From: Mangrovicella endophytica
GTDB taxonomy: Bacteria; Pseudomonadota; Alphaproteobacteria; Rhizobiales; Rhizobiaceae
DNA length: 64,000 nucleotides
Assembly (NCBI RefSeq): GCF_002893625.1
Contig: NZ_PKMZ01000002.1
Span: 434,001-498,000 of the forward strand
Direction: 5' to 3'
The translations under genes and the position numbers were made by a program. The notes under the pieces are model-generated. The model was not told the origin of the DNA and did not search any database. It was given only the letters and a program-made list of their open reading frames with translations. Shown piece by piece: positions 17,218 through 25,462 of the stretch. How positions within the stretch are numbered: the stretch's first letter is position 1; the number at the start of each line of letters is the position of its first letter.

Positions 17218-17910
17218 ATGGGCACGACATTCCTGCACATTGGCACCCACAAGACGGGCACGACATCGATCCAGCGCACCCTAGACGCGCAGCGGGCCCT
17301 GCTGGCCTCGCATGGAATCGCCTATTTCGCCGGCCGGCATATCCGTACCAATCACGTCGAGCTGCATGCCGCTGCCATGCGCGACGAGCGGATGTCGCCG
17401 TTCAAGCTGGTCTCGGGCGTGCGACCAGACGACGACTATCGCCGGTCCGTGCTCGACAGCATCAGCGCCTTCCTGAAGACACCGGCCGACAAGCATATCT
17501 TCTCGGCCGAGGGCCTGTCCTTCCTGCGCTACCGGGACGAAGTCGAGTGGATCCGCCGCGCGATCCCCGGAGAGGTCGAGATCATCGTCTATCTGCGGGA
17601 GAAGGAGGCCTACAGGGCGTCGCATATCGCGCAGATGGACAAGCGGAACGGTCTGATTCCGCACTGGGACCCGGACGCGGTCGTCTATATGGGACCGGAC
17701 AGCTACCTCTTGGACTATGACCGCCGTCTCGATCCGTGGCGGACGGTGTTCGGCGCCGAGAAGGTCAAGGTGATCGACTATGACGAGGAGGTCGCACGGC
17801 ACGGTACCGTGTTTCCATCGTTTTTGACGGCGATCGGCGCGCCTGATGCGTTGCCGCGGGACGTCTGGGAAAACGTCTTCCTCAACCGGCGTTCACCAGG
17901 CAACATATAG
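17218..17910 (+). CDS. Sulfotransferase-like protein
   Basis: A 230-residue protein opening with FLHIGTHKTGTTSIQ, the 5'-phosphosulfate-binding loop of PAPS-dependent sulfotransferases (P-loop-like GxxKTGTT). VEIIVYLREKEAYRASHI corresponds to the 3'-phosphate-binding region (R...S spacing). The protein is short; the C-terminus ends shortly after NRRSPGNI. No carbohydrate biosynthesis genes adjoin, so the acceptor is unknown; an extracellular polysaccharide or lipid is plausible. No strong ribosome binding site precedes the ATG. Confidence 0.75.
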   Translation: MGTTFLHIGTHKTGTTSIQRTLDAQRALLASHGIAYFAGRHIRTNHVELHAAAMRDERMSPFKLVSGVRPDDDYRRSVLDSISAFLKTPADKHIFSAEGLSFLRYRDEVEWIRRAIPGEVEIIVYLREKEAYRASHIAQMDKRNGLIPHWDPDAVVYMGPDSYLLDYDRRLDPWRTVFGAEKVKVIDYDEEVARHGTVFPSFLTAIGAPDALPRDVWENVFLNRRSPGNI

Positions 17911-17973
17911 CGCCCGCTGCGTCGAAGTGGCGGCGCGGGTGCGACGGCCGCATACCGTACAAGGCACGATCCA

Positions 17974-18007
17974 GTGAGGCGAACTCACAACGCCTCCCAC
18001 GCCTCAC
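17974..18007 (-). terminator. Competing inverted repeats downstream of small minus-strand gene
   Basis: GTGAGGCG (17974-17981) can pair with CGCCTCAC (18000-18007), and its inner part GAGGCG can instead pair with CGCCTC at 17991-17996. The structures are mutually exclusive and lie just after the 89-codon minus-strand gene. No T tract is present. Confidence 0.35.
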
Positions 18008-18022
18008 GCGGTCTTGGCCGGT

Positions 18023-18292
18023 TCACCTGATCGTCGTCGAAGTCGGGTTTTCGTCTTTATCCGGCAAGGTAACGCGCATCGGACGCGAGAGCGCAACGGA
18101 CTCATCCGGTTCTCGCATCAGCACGGGAGCAGTAGGCGACATGTCGTCAGGGTGTTCACCGCCGTTGAAGAGCCAGTCGTGCTCTGCCCATCGCCGACAG
18201 CAGTGGCATTCCGGTTCATAGTCGGAGCACCGAGTGCCCCAAATCCTGCGGATGTAGAACCACGACACGACTCGATCGAACACGACTCTCAT
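18023..18292 (-). CDS. Small Cys-rich hypothetical protein (89 aa)
   Basis: An 89-residue frame that I do not recognise. The first half is rich in W, H, C and R (RRIWGTRC, EPECHCCRRWAEHDW), with four cysteines and a histidine close together that could bind a metal; the second half is charged and proline-rich. Its ATG overlaps the TGA of a 22-codon frame (ATGA), which has an excellent ribosome binding site, so translational coupling is likely. It lies downstream of tRNA-Lys on the same strand. No homology search was possible, so expression is unproven. Confidence 0.5.
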   Translation of the reverse strand: MRVVFDRVVSWFYIRRIWGTRCSDYEPECHCCRRWAEHDWLFNGGEHPDDMSPTAPVLMREPDESVALSRPMRVTLPDKDENPTSTTIR

Positions 18293-18357
18293 TTCGCCGT
18301 TTCCAGTCGCTGCATGGTGAAATCCAGGCGGCTATCCGCTTGCCGTATGTAAGTCAC
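18289..18357 (-). CDS. Possible 22-aa leader peptide coupled to the Cys-rich gene
   Basis: GTG 18357 opens a 22-codon frame (MTYIRQADSRLDFTMQRLETAK) ending in TGA that overlaps the next ATG by 4 bases. It is preceded at good spacing by AGGAGGTGA, fully complementary to the 16S anti-Shine-Dalgarno tail. The peptide would be an amphipathic helix. Strong initiation signal plus ATGA coupling argue it is translated, perhaps mainly to drive the downstream gene. Confidence 0.45.
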   Translation of the reverse strand: MTYIRQADSRLDFTMQRLETAK

Positions 18358-18361
18358 CGCT

Positions 18362-18370
18362 TCACCTCCT
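18362..18370 (-). promoter_or_regulatory. Near-perfect Shine-Dalgarno (AGGAGGTGA)
   Basis: Minus-strand AGGAGGTGA lies 4 bases before the GTG of the 22-codon frame. It is the strongest anti-SD match I noticed in the window, in a region without a recognised gene. Confidence 0.6.
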
Positions 18371-18543
18371 GAAAATGGAGACCGCAGTGGGGCACCTGAT
18401 GCCAAGCAATGATCTGGACGCCATTCCTTTGCGGCGAACGAGAACAGCGCGCGAATTGGAAACCGATCAGCGATATTGGAAGGCAACCTGCTTCCGAGAA
18501 CTGACCTGCGGCGTGGAATCTGCAGTGTTCTGATAAGGTTGAC

Positions 18544-18619
<76 letters not shown>

Positions 18620-18659
18620 ACGACGCCGCTGGCGTCTGGTGGCGGTCTATAGCGACAGG

Positions 18660-18690
18660 TCCGGCACCTGTCCACCCGTCTTGTGCCGGA
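18660..18690. promoter_or_regulatory. 8-bp inverted repeat upstream of tRNA-Lys
   Basis: TCCGGCAC (18660-18667) and GTGCCGGA (18683-18690) are perfect inverted copies with a 15-base loop. It sits about 40 bases upstream of the tRNA gene, next to the palindrome at 18693-18710. Confidence 0.45.
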
Positions 18691-18692
18691 AA

Positions 18693-18710
18693 ATGACACG
18701 GCCGTGTCAT
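18693..18710. promoter_or_regulatory. Perfect 18-bp palindrome, operator-like
   Basis: ATGACACGGCCGTGTCAT is a perfect 18-bp palindrome in an intergenic region upstream of tRNA-Lys. Length and symmetry suit a dimeric regulator's site (TGACAC-n4-GTGTCA). No regulator gene is adjacent. The remainder of the gap, 18711-18950, shows no recognised gene. Confidence 0.5.
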
Positions 18711-18950
18711 GAGGGTGAACAGCGTCTGCGCGGACGGTGCGCACTCATGGTCTTCACCGACCTTGCCCGCTCTCTGCGGTGTCATGTGATGTCAGTGGAT
18801 CAGGCGCGGCGCAGCAGCGGCGGCCCGATCATCAGTGCCGTCGCACATATCGAGCTAGGCGCCTTCGGCGTTGCACGCCCGCCTCGCCGCCGCCTAAGAT
18901 CCCGCGTGCTCGACACAGCCGGCGCGGCGCCAGAGCCGGCGGGGCCGCCG

Positions 18951-20135
18951 CTACGCGGCCGGACCGGCCGCGGTCTTCATCGCCTGGGCCGCCATGGCAT
19001 AGCCGCCGGCCGCGCCGTCGACGAAGTGGACGTGGTTGCTCTGCATCGGGGAGGGGATGAAGCAGGTCATCAGCGCCGCCTGCTGGCTGTGCAGGCCGTA
19101 GCATACAATGCCGTCCGCTCTGGCCTGCCGCAGTAGCGCCTCGATGCCGGCCGCGGTCGCGGCCGAGCAGTCCAGCGTCATCCGCAGCCCGTCGTCATAC
19201 TTGCGGAAGTCCGTGTTGCGTACGAGCTGGTCGAGATATTGGGTCGGATCGAAGCGGCCAAGTCGCTGTCCGGCGGCCAGAATCGCGGCGGCAAAGCTGG
19301 AGCGAAGCCCGGTCAGGACCGCCGCGCTCAGCCGGCCGCGGTGCTTCAGGGCGGCGCTCGCACGGCTTTCCAAATGCCGGCCGCGTCTGCTCCAAGGAAC
19401 CCCCGGGCCGCCGACGGGCACCGGATGACCGCCGTCAGTCTCCGAATCGGCCAGGCGGAGCAGGTGTCGCACGACGGCGGTGAACCGGTCCATGTCGGCA
19501 TCCTCGGCCGGCGTGACGATCAGCGAGAGAATGGCGCCGCGCCGCGCCGGAAATTCGTCGAACCGGCAGGAGAGGCCGGTGAGATCGGGGCCCGCATCGC
19601 CCGCAACTGCGGGCTCGATGCGGAAGGCGCCGTCCTTCATCTGCCGCTCGGCCCAGGCGAGGCCGCCGCCGGCAAACATGGCATAGGTCACATCCGGAGA
19701 GACGGCAAAGCGCGCCAGCTTGAGATCGTGGCCGGCGGCACGGATGGCCCGGACCGGGATAAGGGCAATGCGCATGTCGAGCCCGAGTTCGTCGCGGACC
19801 CATCCCGCGACCCTGGCGAGCGCAACGCGGGCCGGCTGGGCCACGGCGGGCTCCAGCGCAAAGCTCGCACCATCGCCGGCAAAGGCATATGGAATGTCAC
19901 TGCGGCCAAGGGCGTTCGCCACCGCGGCAATGGCCGACGCGGCGGCCATGTTGACCTCCTTGTAACGCCCCGCCGCGATGGCGCCGGTGGAGTCGACGAT
20001 ATCGACCATGCCGAGACCCCAATCCGGCGGCAGCGGCGCGTAGGCGGCGGGATCGGCAAGACGATCGAACCGGTCGAGCGGCTGCAGCCCCGCATAGAAG
20101 CCGGCATCCGCCACCGTCGTTGCTACAGCCTGCAT
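18951..20135 (-). CDS. DUF3095 family protein (adenylate-cyclase-like fold)
   Basis: About 394 residues. The N-terminal FYAGLQPLDRFDRLADPAAYAPLPPDWGLGMVDIVDSTGAIAAGRYKEVNMAAA is characteristic of DUF3095, with MVDIVDST resembling the metal-binding strand of class III cyclases and AFAGDGASFAL resembling the second core strand. The C-terminus has VHFVDGAAGGYAMAAQAMK. The function is unknown; a nucleotide cyclase or nucleotide-binding role has been suspected from fold similarity, but this is inference. ATG 20135 gives the usual length; frames starting at 20177 or 20309 are possible but would add an atypical extension. Confidence 0.8.
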   Translation of the reverse strand: MQAVATTVADAGFYAGLQPLDRFDRLADPAAYAPLPPDWGLGMVDIVDSTGAIAAGRYKEVNMAAASAIAAVANALGRSDIPYAFAGDGASFALEPAVAQPARVALARVAGWVRDELGLDMRIALIPVRAIRAAGHDLKLARFAVSPDVTYAMFAGGGLAWAERQMKDGAFRIEPAVAGDAGPDLTGLSCRFDEFPARRGAILSLIVTPAEDADMDRFTAVVRHLLRLADSETDGGHPVPVGGPGVPWSRRGRHLESRASAALKHRGRLSAAVLTGLRSSFAAAILAAGQRLGRFDPTQYLDQLVRNTDFRKYDDGLRMTLDCSAATAAGIEALLRQARADGIVCYGLHSQQAALMTCFIPSPMQSNHVHFVDGAAGGYAMAAQAMKTAAGPAA

Positions 20136-20487
20136 TCGTCTCTCGTTCACCGCTCTGCCGGTCCGGTGGCGCGCCATTCGGACCTGCTGATGATATCGCA
20201 GGTCCTCGAGAGCCAGTGAGCCGGCGGCCAGGACAGTCGCCCAGCAGCATAGAGCAGGCAATGACTGGAGCGATGCGGAAAATGGGGTTGTTGAGGGCTG
20301 ATGCAGCACGCCTCGTCACAGATGCGTGCAACAGTCGATTAACCCTTCATTGAAGAAGAGACGCGCGTCGCCTGAAGATCGGCTGGATTATCGCTGCGGT
20401 TCACCTGACGGCAAGCAGCCCTTTGCAGAGTGGGCTGCAGAGCCAGAGGCCTTCGGGCCGTCCGGCGCCTTGGGGACGGAACGCGCC
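20136..20487. other. Divergent intergenic region
   Basis: About 350 bases between DUF3095 (minus) and the HAD-UbiA gene (plus). No supported coding region; it must carry promoters for both. A run of lower GC around 20330-20360 (CGATTAACCCTTCATTGAAG) is the likeliest promoter area. Confidence 0.4.
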
Positions 20488-21924
20488 ATGGATGCCACGG
20501 TCACGCAGACAGCCCGGCCGGTCTATGTCGATCTCGATGGAACGCTGATCAGGACGGACCTCCTGTGGGAGTCGCTGTTCCTGCTGGCGCGGCAGTTTCC
20601 GGGCGATCTGTGGCGCGTGCCGCTCTGGGCCGCCAAGGGCAAGGCGCATCTGAAGGCCAAGCTCGCCGAGCGGATCGCTTTCGACGCCAGCCTCCTGCCG
20701 TATCGCGAGAGCGTCATCGCGGAGCTGGACGAGGCGCGGCGTGCTGGCCGCCGTGTCGTCCTGGCGACCGGCGCCAATGAGCGCTTCGCGGCAGAGATCG
20801 CCGAGCATCTCGGCATCTTTGACGATGTGATGGCCTCGACGCCGGAGGTCAATCTGACGTCGCACCGCAAGCTCGAGCGCATCGTCGCTGAATGCGGCGA
20901 GGACGGCTTCGACTACTACGGCAACTCCCGCGAGGACCTCGTCCTTCTCGACCAGGCCGCCCATGCCGTGGTCGTGGTGCCGGACCGTGCGGCGCATCGC
21001 TGGCACAAGAGCTCGGGATCGCATCGGATCGACGACGAGATGCGGCGGCTGCGGCCGGCCGTGAAGGCGATGCGGCCGCATCAGTGGATGAAGAACCTCC
21101 TGATCTTCGTGCCGATCGCGCTGACGCATGAGTTCTTCAATGCCAGCCTGCTGCTCGCCGGCCTGGCTGCCTTCTTCAGCTTCTCCTTCGCAGCTTCGGC
21201 GGTCTACATCCTCAACGACCTCCTGGATCTGTCCTCCGATCGCCGCCACAAGACCAAGCGGATGCGCCCCTTCGCCAGCGGACGGGTGCCGATCCCGACG
21301 GGGCTCGCCATGGCAGGCGGGCTGCTGGCGGTCAGCATCGCCATCGCCCTGTTGCTGCCGTGGCAGTTCGGCGCGGCGCTCGCCGCCTACATGGTCGCCA
21401 CGACCGCCTACTCCTTCTTCCTGAAGCGCATGCTCTTGATCGACGTCCTGGCGCTCGCCTCGCTCTATACCGTGCGGATCGTCGCCGGCGGCTTTGCGGC
21501 CGGCGTCGAGAGCTCGTTCTGGCTGCTGACGTTCTCCGGCTTCTTCTTCATGTCGCTGGCGCTGGTGAAGCGCTTCACCGAGCTGCAGGATTTCGGCACC
21601 GGCGCGGAGCGCTCCAAGACCGGACGCGGCTACGTCGATGCCGATTTCGAAACGCTGGCCCAGGCCGGCATGTCGTCGGGCTTCGTCTCCGTGCTCGTGC
21701 TCGCGCTCTATATCCAGAGCGATGCCGTGCGGGAGCTTTATCGCGAGCCCTACCTGATCTGGCCGCTGTGCCCGATCGTCCTCTACATCATCGTGCGGAT
21801 TTGGGTTCTCGCCCGGCGCGGCGAGATGCACGAGGACCCCGTGGTGTTCATGCTGCGCGACTGGCGCAGCCAGATCGTCATCGGCCTCGGCGCGATGATG
21901 TTCCTGCTCGCCTCCTATTTCTGA
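20488..21924 (+). CDS. HAD phosphatase-UbiA prenyltransferase fusion (polyprenyl-phosphate glycosyl-phosphate transferase-like)
   Basis: A 478-residue fusion. Residues 10-190 form a HAD-like domain: VYVDLDGTLIRTD (motif I), VVLATGAN (motif II), YYGNSREDLVLLDQA (motif IV). Residues about 195-478 are a multi-pass UbiA domain with the first Asp motif NDLLDLSSDRRHKTKR and several hydrophobic helices. UbiA proteins with this layout resemble decaprenyl-phosphate phosphoribosyltransferases, which attach ribose-phosphate to a polyprenyl lipid; the HAD domain could remove the phosphate. Start ATG 20488 with GGGGACGGAA upstream. It leads a group with an SMR transporter, an epimerase and an aminotransferase. 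Confidence 0.85.
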   Translation: MDATVTQTARPVYVDLDGTLIRTDLLWESLFLLARQFPGDLWRVPLWAAKGKAHLKAKLAERIAFDASLLPYRESVIAELDEARRAGRRVVLATGANERFAAEIAEHLGIFDDVMASTPEVNLTSHRKLERIVAECGEDGFDYYGNSREDLVLLDQAAHAVVVVPDRAAHRWHKSSGSHRIDDEMRRLRPAVKAMRPHQWMKNLLIFVPIALTHEFFNASLLLAGLAAFFSFSFAASAVYILNDLLDLSSDRRHKTKRMRPFASGRVPIPTGLAMAGGLLAVSIAIALLLPWQFGAALAAYMVATTAYSFFLKRMLLIDVLALASLYTVRIVAGGFAAGVESSFWLLTFSGFFFMSLALVKRFTELQDFGTGAERSKTGRGYVDADFETLAQAGMSSGFVSVLVLALYIQSDAVRELYREPYLIWPLCPIVLYIIVRIWVLARRGEMHEDPVVFMLRDWRSQIVIGLGAMMFLLASYF

Positions 21925-22368
21925 GAGCGGATCCCAGGAGCTTCAGGATCTCTGAGCTTCGCGCGAGGCGAGGGCAGGGCTGATCCTGTGTGTCGATGCG
22001 CCGCCGGAGGTGCCTGCTGCTCGGACCGTATGGTCTGAGGCCTGAAGCGATCCGGTCCACGACGACTGTGCGGCGACTACAGGGCATTTCGGCTGTCGTC
22101 GGGCGGTCTTCGTCGCGGCGCCGAGGTGCCGTTCGGCAGGGCTTGCACGGCTGATTCCTGTCCGCCACGCCCGTGCCGCCGCCAGCGATCTATCGCCATG
22201 GTTAATGTATAAAAGTCGACAATCCTCAATAAAGCATCGTTCACCCTGATCGGTGATCAATGCTCTGAAGTTTTCTCAAGCGCCCTCGACTTAACTCATT
22301 TCTATGGCGATCGCTGTAACTGTGTCGCCAGAACGAATGATCAACCTGCAGCTTCCGGAGCGTCGCCT
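21925..22368. other. Intergenic region before SMR-epimerase-aminotransferase genes
   Basis: About 445 bases. The left half is GC-rich with no supported gene. The right part, about 22195-22320, is clearly AT-richer (GGTTAATGTATAAAAGTCGAC) with a small inverted repeat TGATC-GGT-GATCA, and probably carries the promoter for the three downstream genes. Confidence 0.45.
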
Positions 22369-22806
22369 ATGGCGAAGTACATACCGTTCATTCTCTTTAC
22401 GGTGTTCACCAATGCCGCAGCGCAGGTGATGCTGAAATACGGGATGATGCAGCTCGGGCCGCTCTCCTTCGCCGGCGTCAATCCGCTCATCAAGATCCTG
22501 CAGATCGTCTTCAGCCCCTTCGTCTTCCTCGGCCTCTGCACCTTCGTCATCTCGATGGCGTCGCACCTCTTCGTGCTGTCGAAGGTCGAGCTGTCCTTCG
22601 CCTATCCCTTCCTGTCGCTCGCCTACGTCGCGGTCGCGATCTTCGCCTACTTCGTCTTCCGCGAAGATCTCAACGCCATGCGCATCGGCGGCATCGCGCT
22701 GATCTGCATCGGCACGATGTTCATCGCCCAGGGCGGCAGCCGCATCCATGGCGACGACGAGGTCGCCAGCCTTTCCCAGAACAGCCTGAACGAGGTCTCC
22801 CGATGA
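22369..22806 (+). CDS. SMR/EamA-type small membrane transporter
   Basis: A 145-residue protein with four predicted membrane helices (about 5-25, 45-68, 78-97, 103-121) in the EmrE/DMT pattern; NAAAQVMLKYGM and FAYPFLSLAYVAVAIFAYFVFRE are typical of single-domain DMT proteins such as the ArnE/ArnF flippase subunits. The C-terminal tail is cytosolic and polar. GGAGCG precedes the ATG, and the stop overlaps the next start by 4 bases (ATGA). It could flip a lipid-linked sugar made by the neighbouring enzymes; a general efflux role cannot be excluded. Confidence 0.82.
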   Translation: MAKYIPFILFTVFTNAAAQVMLKYGMMQLGPLSFAGVNPLIKILQIVFSPFVFLGLCTFVISMASHLFVLSKVELSFAYPFLSLAYVAVAIFAYFVFREDLNAMRIGGIALICIGTMFIAQGGSRIHGDDEVASLSQNSLNEVSR

Positions 22807-23816
22807 AGCACATCATCTTTGGCGGCGACGGGTTCGTCGGACGCCATCTCGCCCAGAAGCTCGTTGACGACGGCGAGAGCGTCATCGTCGCAGACATCGT
22901 CAAGAGCCCGCTGCCGCACTATGCGCGCTGCACCTTCATCCATACCGACGTGACCGATCCGGCAGCCGTCGCGGCGGTTCCGATCCAGCCAGAGGACATG
23001 GTCTACAACCTGTCCGCCAAGATGCTGTCGCCGATCCAGGTGCGCGCCAAGCGCCACGACTTCTTCTTCCCGGTGAACTACCACGGCACTGTCAACATCA
23101 TCGAGGCGATGGCCAAGGCCGGCGCCGACCGCCTGGTGCACTTCACCACCGACATGATCTACGGCCACACCGTCACCTATCCGATGACGGAGGAGCATCC
23201 GGTCGCGCCGCTCGGCGAGTATGGGCTTTCCAAGCTGAAGACCGAGGAGCTCGCCGCGGAGTGGCGGGCCAAGGGAATGCGGATCTCGCTGTTCCGGCCG
23301 CGCCTCATCATCGGTCCGGGCCGCCTCGGGATCCTCCAGAAGCTGTTCAAGCTGATCGACAACAACCTGCCGGTTCCGATGATCGGCTCGGGCAAGAACC
23401 CATACCAGTTCATCTCGGTCTTCGACTGCGCCGAAGCTGCGCGGCTCGCCTGGAAGGCCGGCGTTCCGAATGAGGCCTACAATCTCGGCTCGCTGAACCC
23501 ACCGCCGGTCAGGAAGCTCCTCGGCGACCTTATCAAGGAGGCCGGCTCGAAGTCGTTCCTGATCCCGACCCCGGGCTGGGCGGTGAAGCGCACGCTCGAT
23601 TTCCTCGATCTCCTGAACATGCCGCTGATGGACCCCGAGCAGTACCTCATCGCCGACGAGGAATGCGTGCTCGACGTCTCCAAGGGCGAGCGGCAGCTCG
23701 GCTGGATCCCGCGCTACCGCGACGAGGACATGCTGATCGCCGCCTATCGTGAATACCGCGCCAAGCTCGACGGTCGCGCCGCGACCTCGGCCGCCTTCAC
23801 GGCGCCGGCGGAATAA
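22803..23816 (+). CDS. NAD-dependent epimerase/dehydratase family protein
   Basis: A 337-residue extended SDR. Cofactor-binding GGDGFVGRHLAQKL at the N-terminus, catalytic Thr region FTTDMIYG and YGLSK (YxxxK). The C-terminal half carries the substrate domain (FRPRLIIGPGRLG, FISVFDCAEAARLA, YNLGS). Resembles UDP-sugar or lipid-linked sugar epimerases and reductases. Translationally coupled to the SMR gene and 12 bases ahead of the aminotransferase; these three genes form an operon. Confidence 0.87.
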   Translation: MKHIIFGGDGFVGRHLAQKLVDDGESVIVADIVKSPLPHYARCTFIHTDVTDPAAVAAVPIQPEDMVYNLSAKMLSPIQVRAKRHDFFFPVNYHGTVNIIEAMAKAGADRLVHFTTDMIYGHTVTYPMTEEHPVAPLGEYGLSKLKTEELAAEWRAKGMRISLFRPRLIIGPGRLGILQKLFKLIDNNLPVPMIGSGKNPYQFISVFDCAEAARLAWKAGVPNEAYNLGSLNPPPVRKLLGDLIKEAGSKSFLIPTPGWAVKRTLDFLDLLNMPLMDPEQYLIADEECVLDVSKGERQLGWIPRYRDEDMLIAAYREYRAKLDGRAATSAAFTAPAE

Positions 23817-23828
23817 GGGAGGGATACC

Positions 23829-25280
23829 ATGCTGGACAGACCGACACTCGCCGCGCCTGCGCTCGAAGCCTATCACCGAGGGCCGGCCAAGCCGCCCCTG
23901 CTGACGGTGGAGGACGCCAAGGCAATGGATCTCGCCACGATGGCGGATCTCTTCAAGGACCACATCAATCCGGGCCAGTTCCACTTCACCAAGCTTCTAG
24001 GCTTCCACAAGGTGAAGGTCGAGCGCGCCGAGGGGATGTATTACATCGACCAGAACGGTCGGAAGATCCTCGACTTCTTCGGCGGCTTCGGCTCGCTCGC
24101 CTTCGGTCACAACCATCCCCGCATCATCGAGGCGCGCCGCGCTTTCCAGGCGGAGAAGCGCCACGAGATCGCGATCGCCTTCCTGTCGCAATATGCGGCG
24201 GCGCTCGCCAAGAACGTTGCGGCCTGCAGCCCCGGCGATCTCGACATGGTGTTCCTCGGCTCTTCCGGCTCCGAAGCCATGGAAGCGGCGGTGAAGGTTG
24301 CTGAGCGCGCCTCCGGCCGCAAGAACTGCAAGATCGTCCACGCCGAGAATTCGTTTCACGGCAAGACCAAGGGCGTTCTCTCGCTGACGGATTCGCCGCT
24401 CTACAAGGGCGAGTTCAAGCTGGTCGAGAACACCTACAAGGTGCCGTTCGGGGACCTCGAGGCGCTGCGGCGCGTCATCGAGCGGGACCCGGACATCGGC
24501 GTCGTCGTGCTCGAGACCGTCCAGGGCGGCGGCGGCATCATCCATGCGCCGGCGGAATACTGGCACGGGGTGAGGGCGCTCTGCGACAAGCACAACGTGC
24601 TGTGGGTGGCCGACGAGGTGCAGTGCGGCTACGGCCGGACCGGCCGCTTCTATGCCTTCGAGCACTACGGGGTCGTGCCGGACGTCACCGCGCTCGCCAA
24701 GAGCTTCGGCGGCGGCAAGGCGGCGATCGGCGCGATGATCGCGCGGCGCGAGGTCTATATGAAGGCCTATGGCACGCCGAAGACCGCGATGATCCACGCC
24801 CATGCGACCTTCGGCGGTATCGGCGAAGCCTGCGTGACTGCCATCGAGGCGCTGAACGTCCTCTACGACGAGGACCTCATCGGCAATTCCGAGGATGTGG
24901 GCGCCTATCTGCTGGAGCGCCTCCAGGCGCTCCAGGCGAAGTACCCGACCATCATCAAGGAGGTGCGGGGCATGGGCCTGATGGTGGGGCTGGAGTTCCA
25001 CGACTTCTCGCGCACGCTGCCGCTGGCGCTGCGCCCGATGGTGGCGATCCTCGACGACAAGCTGAAGGGCTCGCTGTCCGGCTTCGTCGGCGCGCTGCTC
25101 CTGCGCGACTATGACACGCTGGTGGCCTTCACCGAGTACAACCGCAACGTCATCCGGCTGGAGCCGCCGCTGATCTGCGGCCATGAGCATGTCGACCAGT
25201 TCTGCGACAATCTCGATGCGCTGCTAGGCCGCGGAATCGTCTCCATCGTGAAAGACTTCATCAAGTCCCAGATGGGATAA
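23829..25280 (+). CDS. Class III PLP aminotransferase
   Basis: A 483-residue fold-type I aminotransferase of class III (ornithine/acetylornithine/4-aminobutyrate group). Seen: GFGSLAFGHNHPRI, FLGSSGSEAMEAAVKVAERASG, ENSFHGKTKGVLSL, WVADEVQCGYGRTG (cofactor Asp) and ALAKSFGGGKAAIGAMIARR with the Schiff-base lysine in AKSFGGG. GGGAGGG precedes the ATG. Its N-terminus has about 60 residues before the core fold. In this operon it may aminate a keto-sugar or lipid-linked keto group; sequence alone does not name the substrate. Confidence 0.9.
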   Translation: MLDRPTLAAPALEAYHRGPAKPPLLTVEDAKAMDLATMADLFKDHINPGQFHFTKLLGFHKVKVERAEGMYYIDQNGRKILDFFGGFGSLAFGHNHPRIIEARRAFQAEKRHEIAIAFLSQYAAALAKNVAACSPGDLDMVFLGSSGSEAMEAAVKVAERASGRKNCKIVHAENSFHGKTKGVLSLTDSPLYKGEFKLVENTYKVPFGDLEALRRVIERDPDIGVVVLETVQGGGGIIHAPAEYWHGVRALCDKHNVLWVADEVQCGYGRTGRFYAFEHYGVVPDVTALAKSFGGGKAAIGAMIARREVYMKAYGTPKTAMIHAHATFGGIGEACVTAIEALNVLYDEDLIGNSEDVGAYLLERLQALQAKYPTIIKEVRGMGLMVGLEFHDFSRTLPLALRPMVAILDDKLKGSLSGFVGALLLRDYDTLVAFTEYNRNVIRLEPPLICGHEHVDQFCDNLDALLGRGIVSIVKDFIKSQMG

Positions 25281-25292
25281 CAGGACGTCCCC

Positions 25293-25310
25293 CGCGGGGT
25301 CCGCCCCGCG
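25293..25310 (+). repeat. First of three tandem hairpins after the aminotransferase
   Basis: CGCGGGG-TCCG-CCCCGCG: a 7-bp stem and 4-base loop, 12 bases after the stop codon. Confidence 0.5.
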
Positions 25311-25317
25311 ACAAGTG

Positions 25318-25335
25318 CCTCGCTCACGGGCGAGG
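25318..25335 (+). repeat. Second tandem hairpin
   Basis: CCTCGC-TCACGG-GCGAGG: a 6-bp stem and 6-base loop, 8 bases after the first hairpin. Confidence 0.45.
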
Positions 25336-25339
25336 TTAC

Positions 25340-25372
25340 AAGCCCGGATGGTCGCGAAAGCCATCCGGGCTT
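25340..25372 (+). terminator. 12-bp perfect stem-loop terminator after aminotransferase
   Basis: AAGCCCGGATGG (25340-25351) and CCATCCGGGCTT (25361-25372) form a perfect 12-bp stem with a 9-base loop. The downstream T content (TTTGTGCTG, with the first two Ts in the stem) is modest. It ends the SMR-epimerase-aminotransferase operon. Confidence 0.8.
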
Positions 25373-25462
25373 TGTGCTGTCTGGAGGAACCTCTCTTTCG
25401 GCAGAGGGTCGCTCGACCGCCATAGCTTCCGCTACACGCCGGCATACGCTCTTTCACCGCCC

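Noticed and set aside
20401-21831. A 476-codon frame antisense to HAD-UbiA
   Set aside because: Same reason; the sense product has HAD and UbiA motifs and membrane helices.
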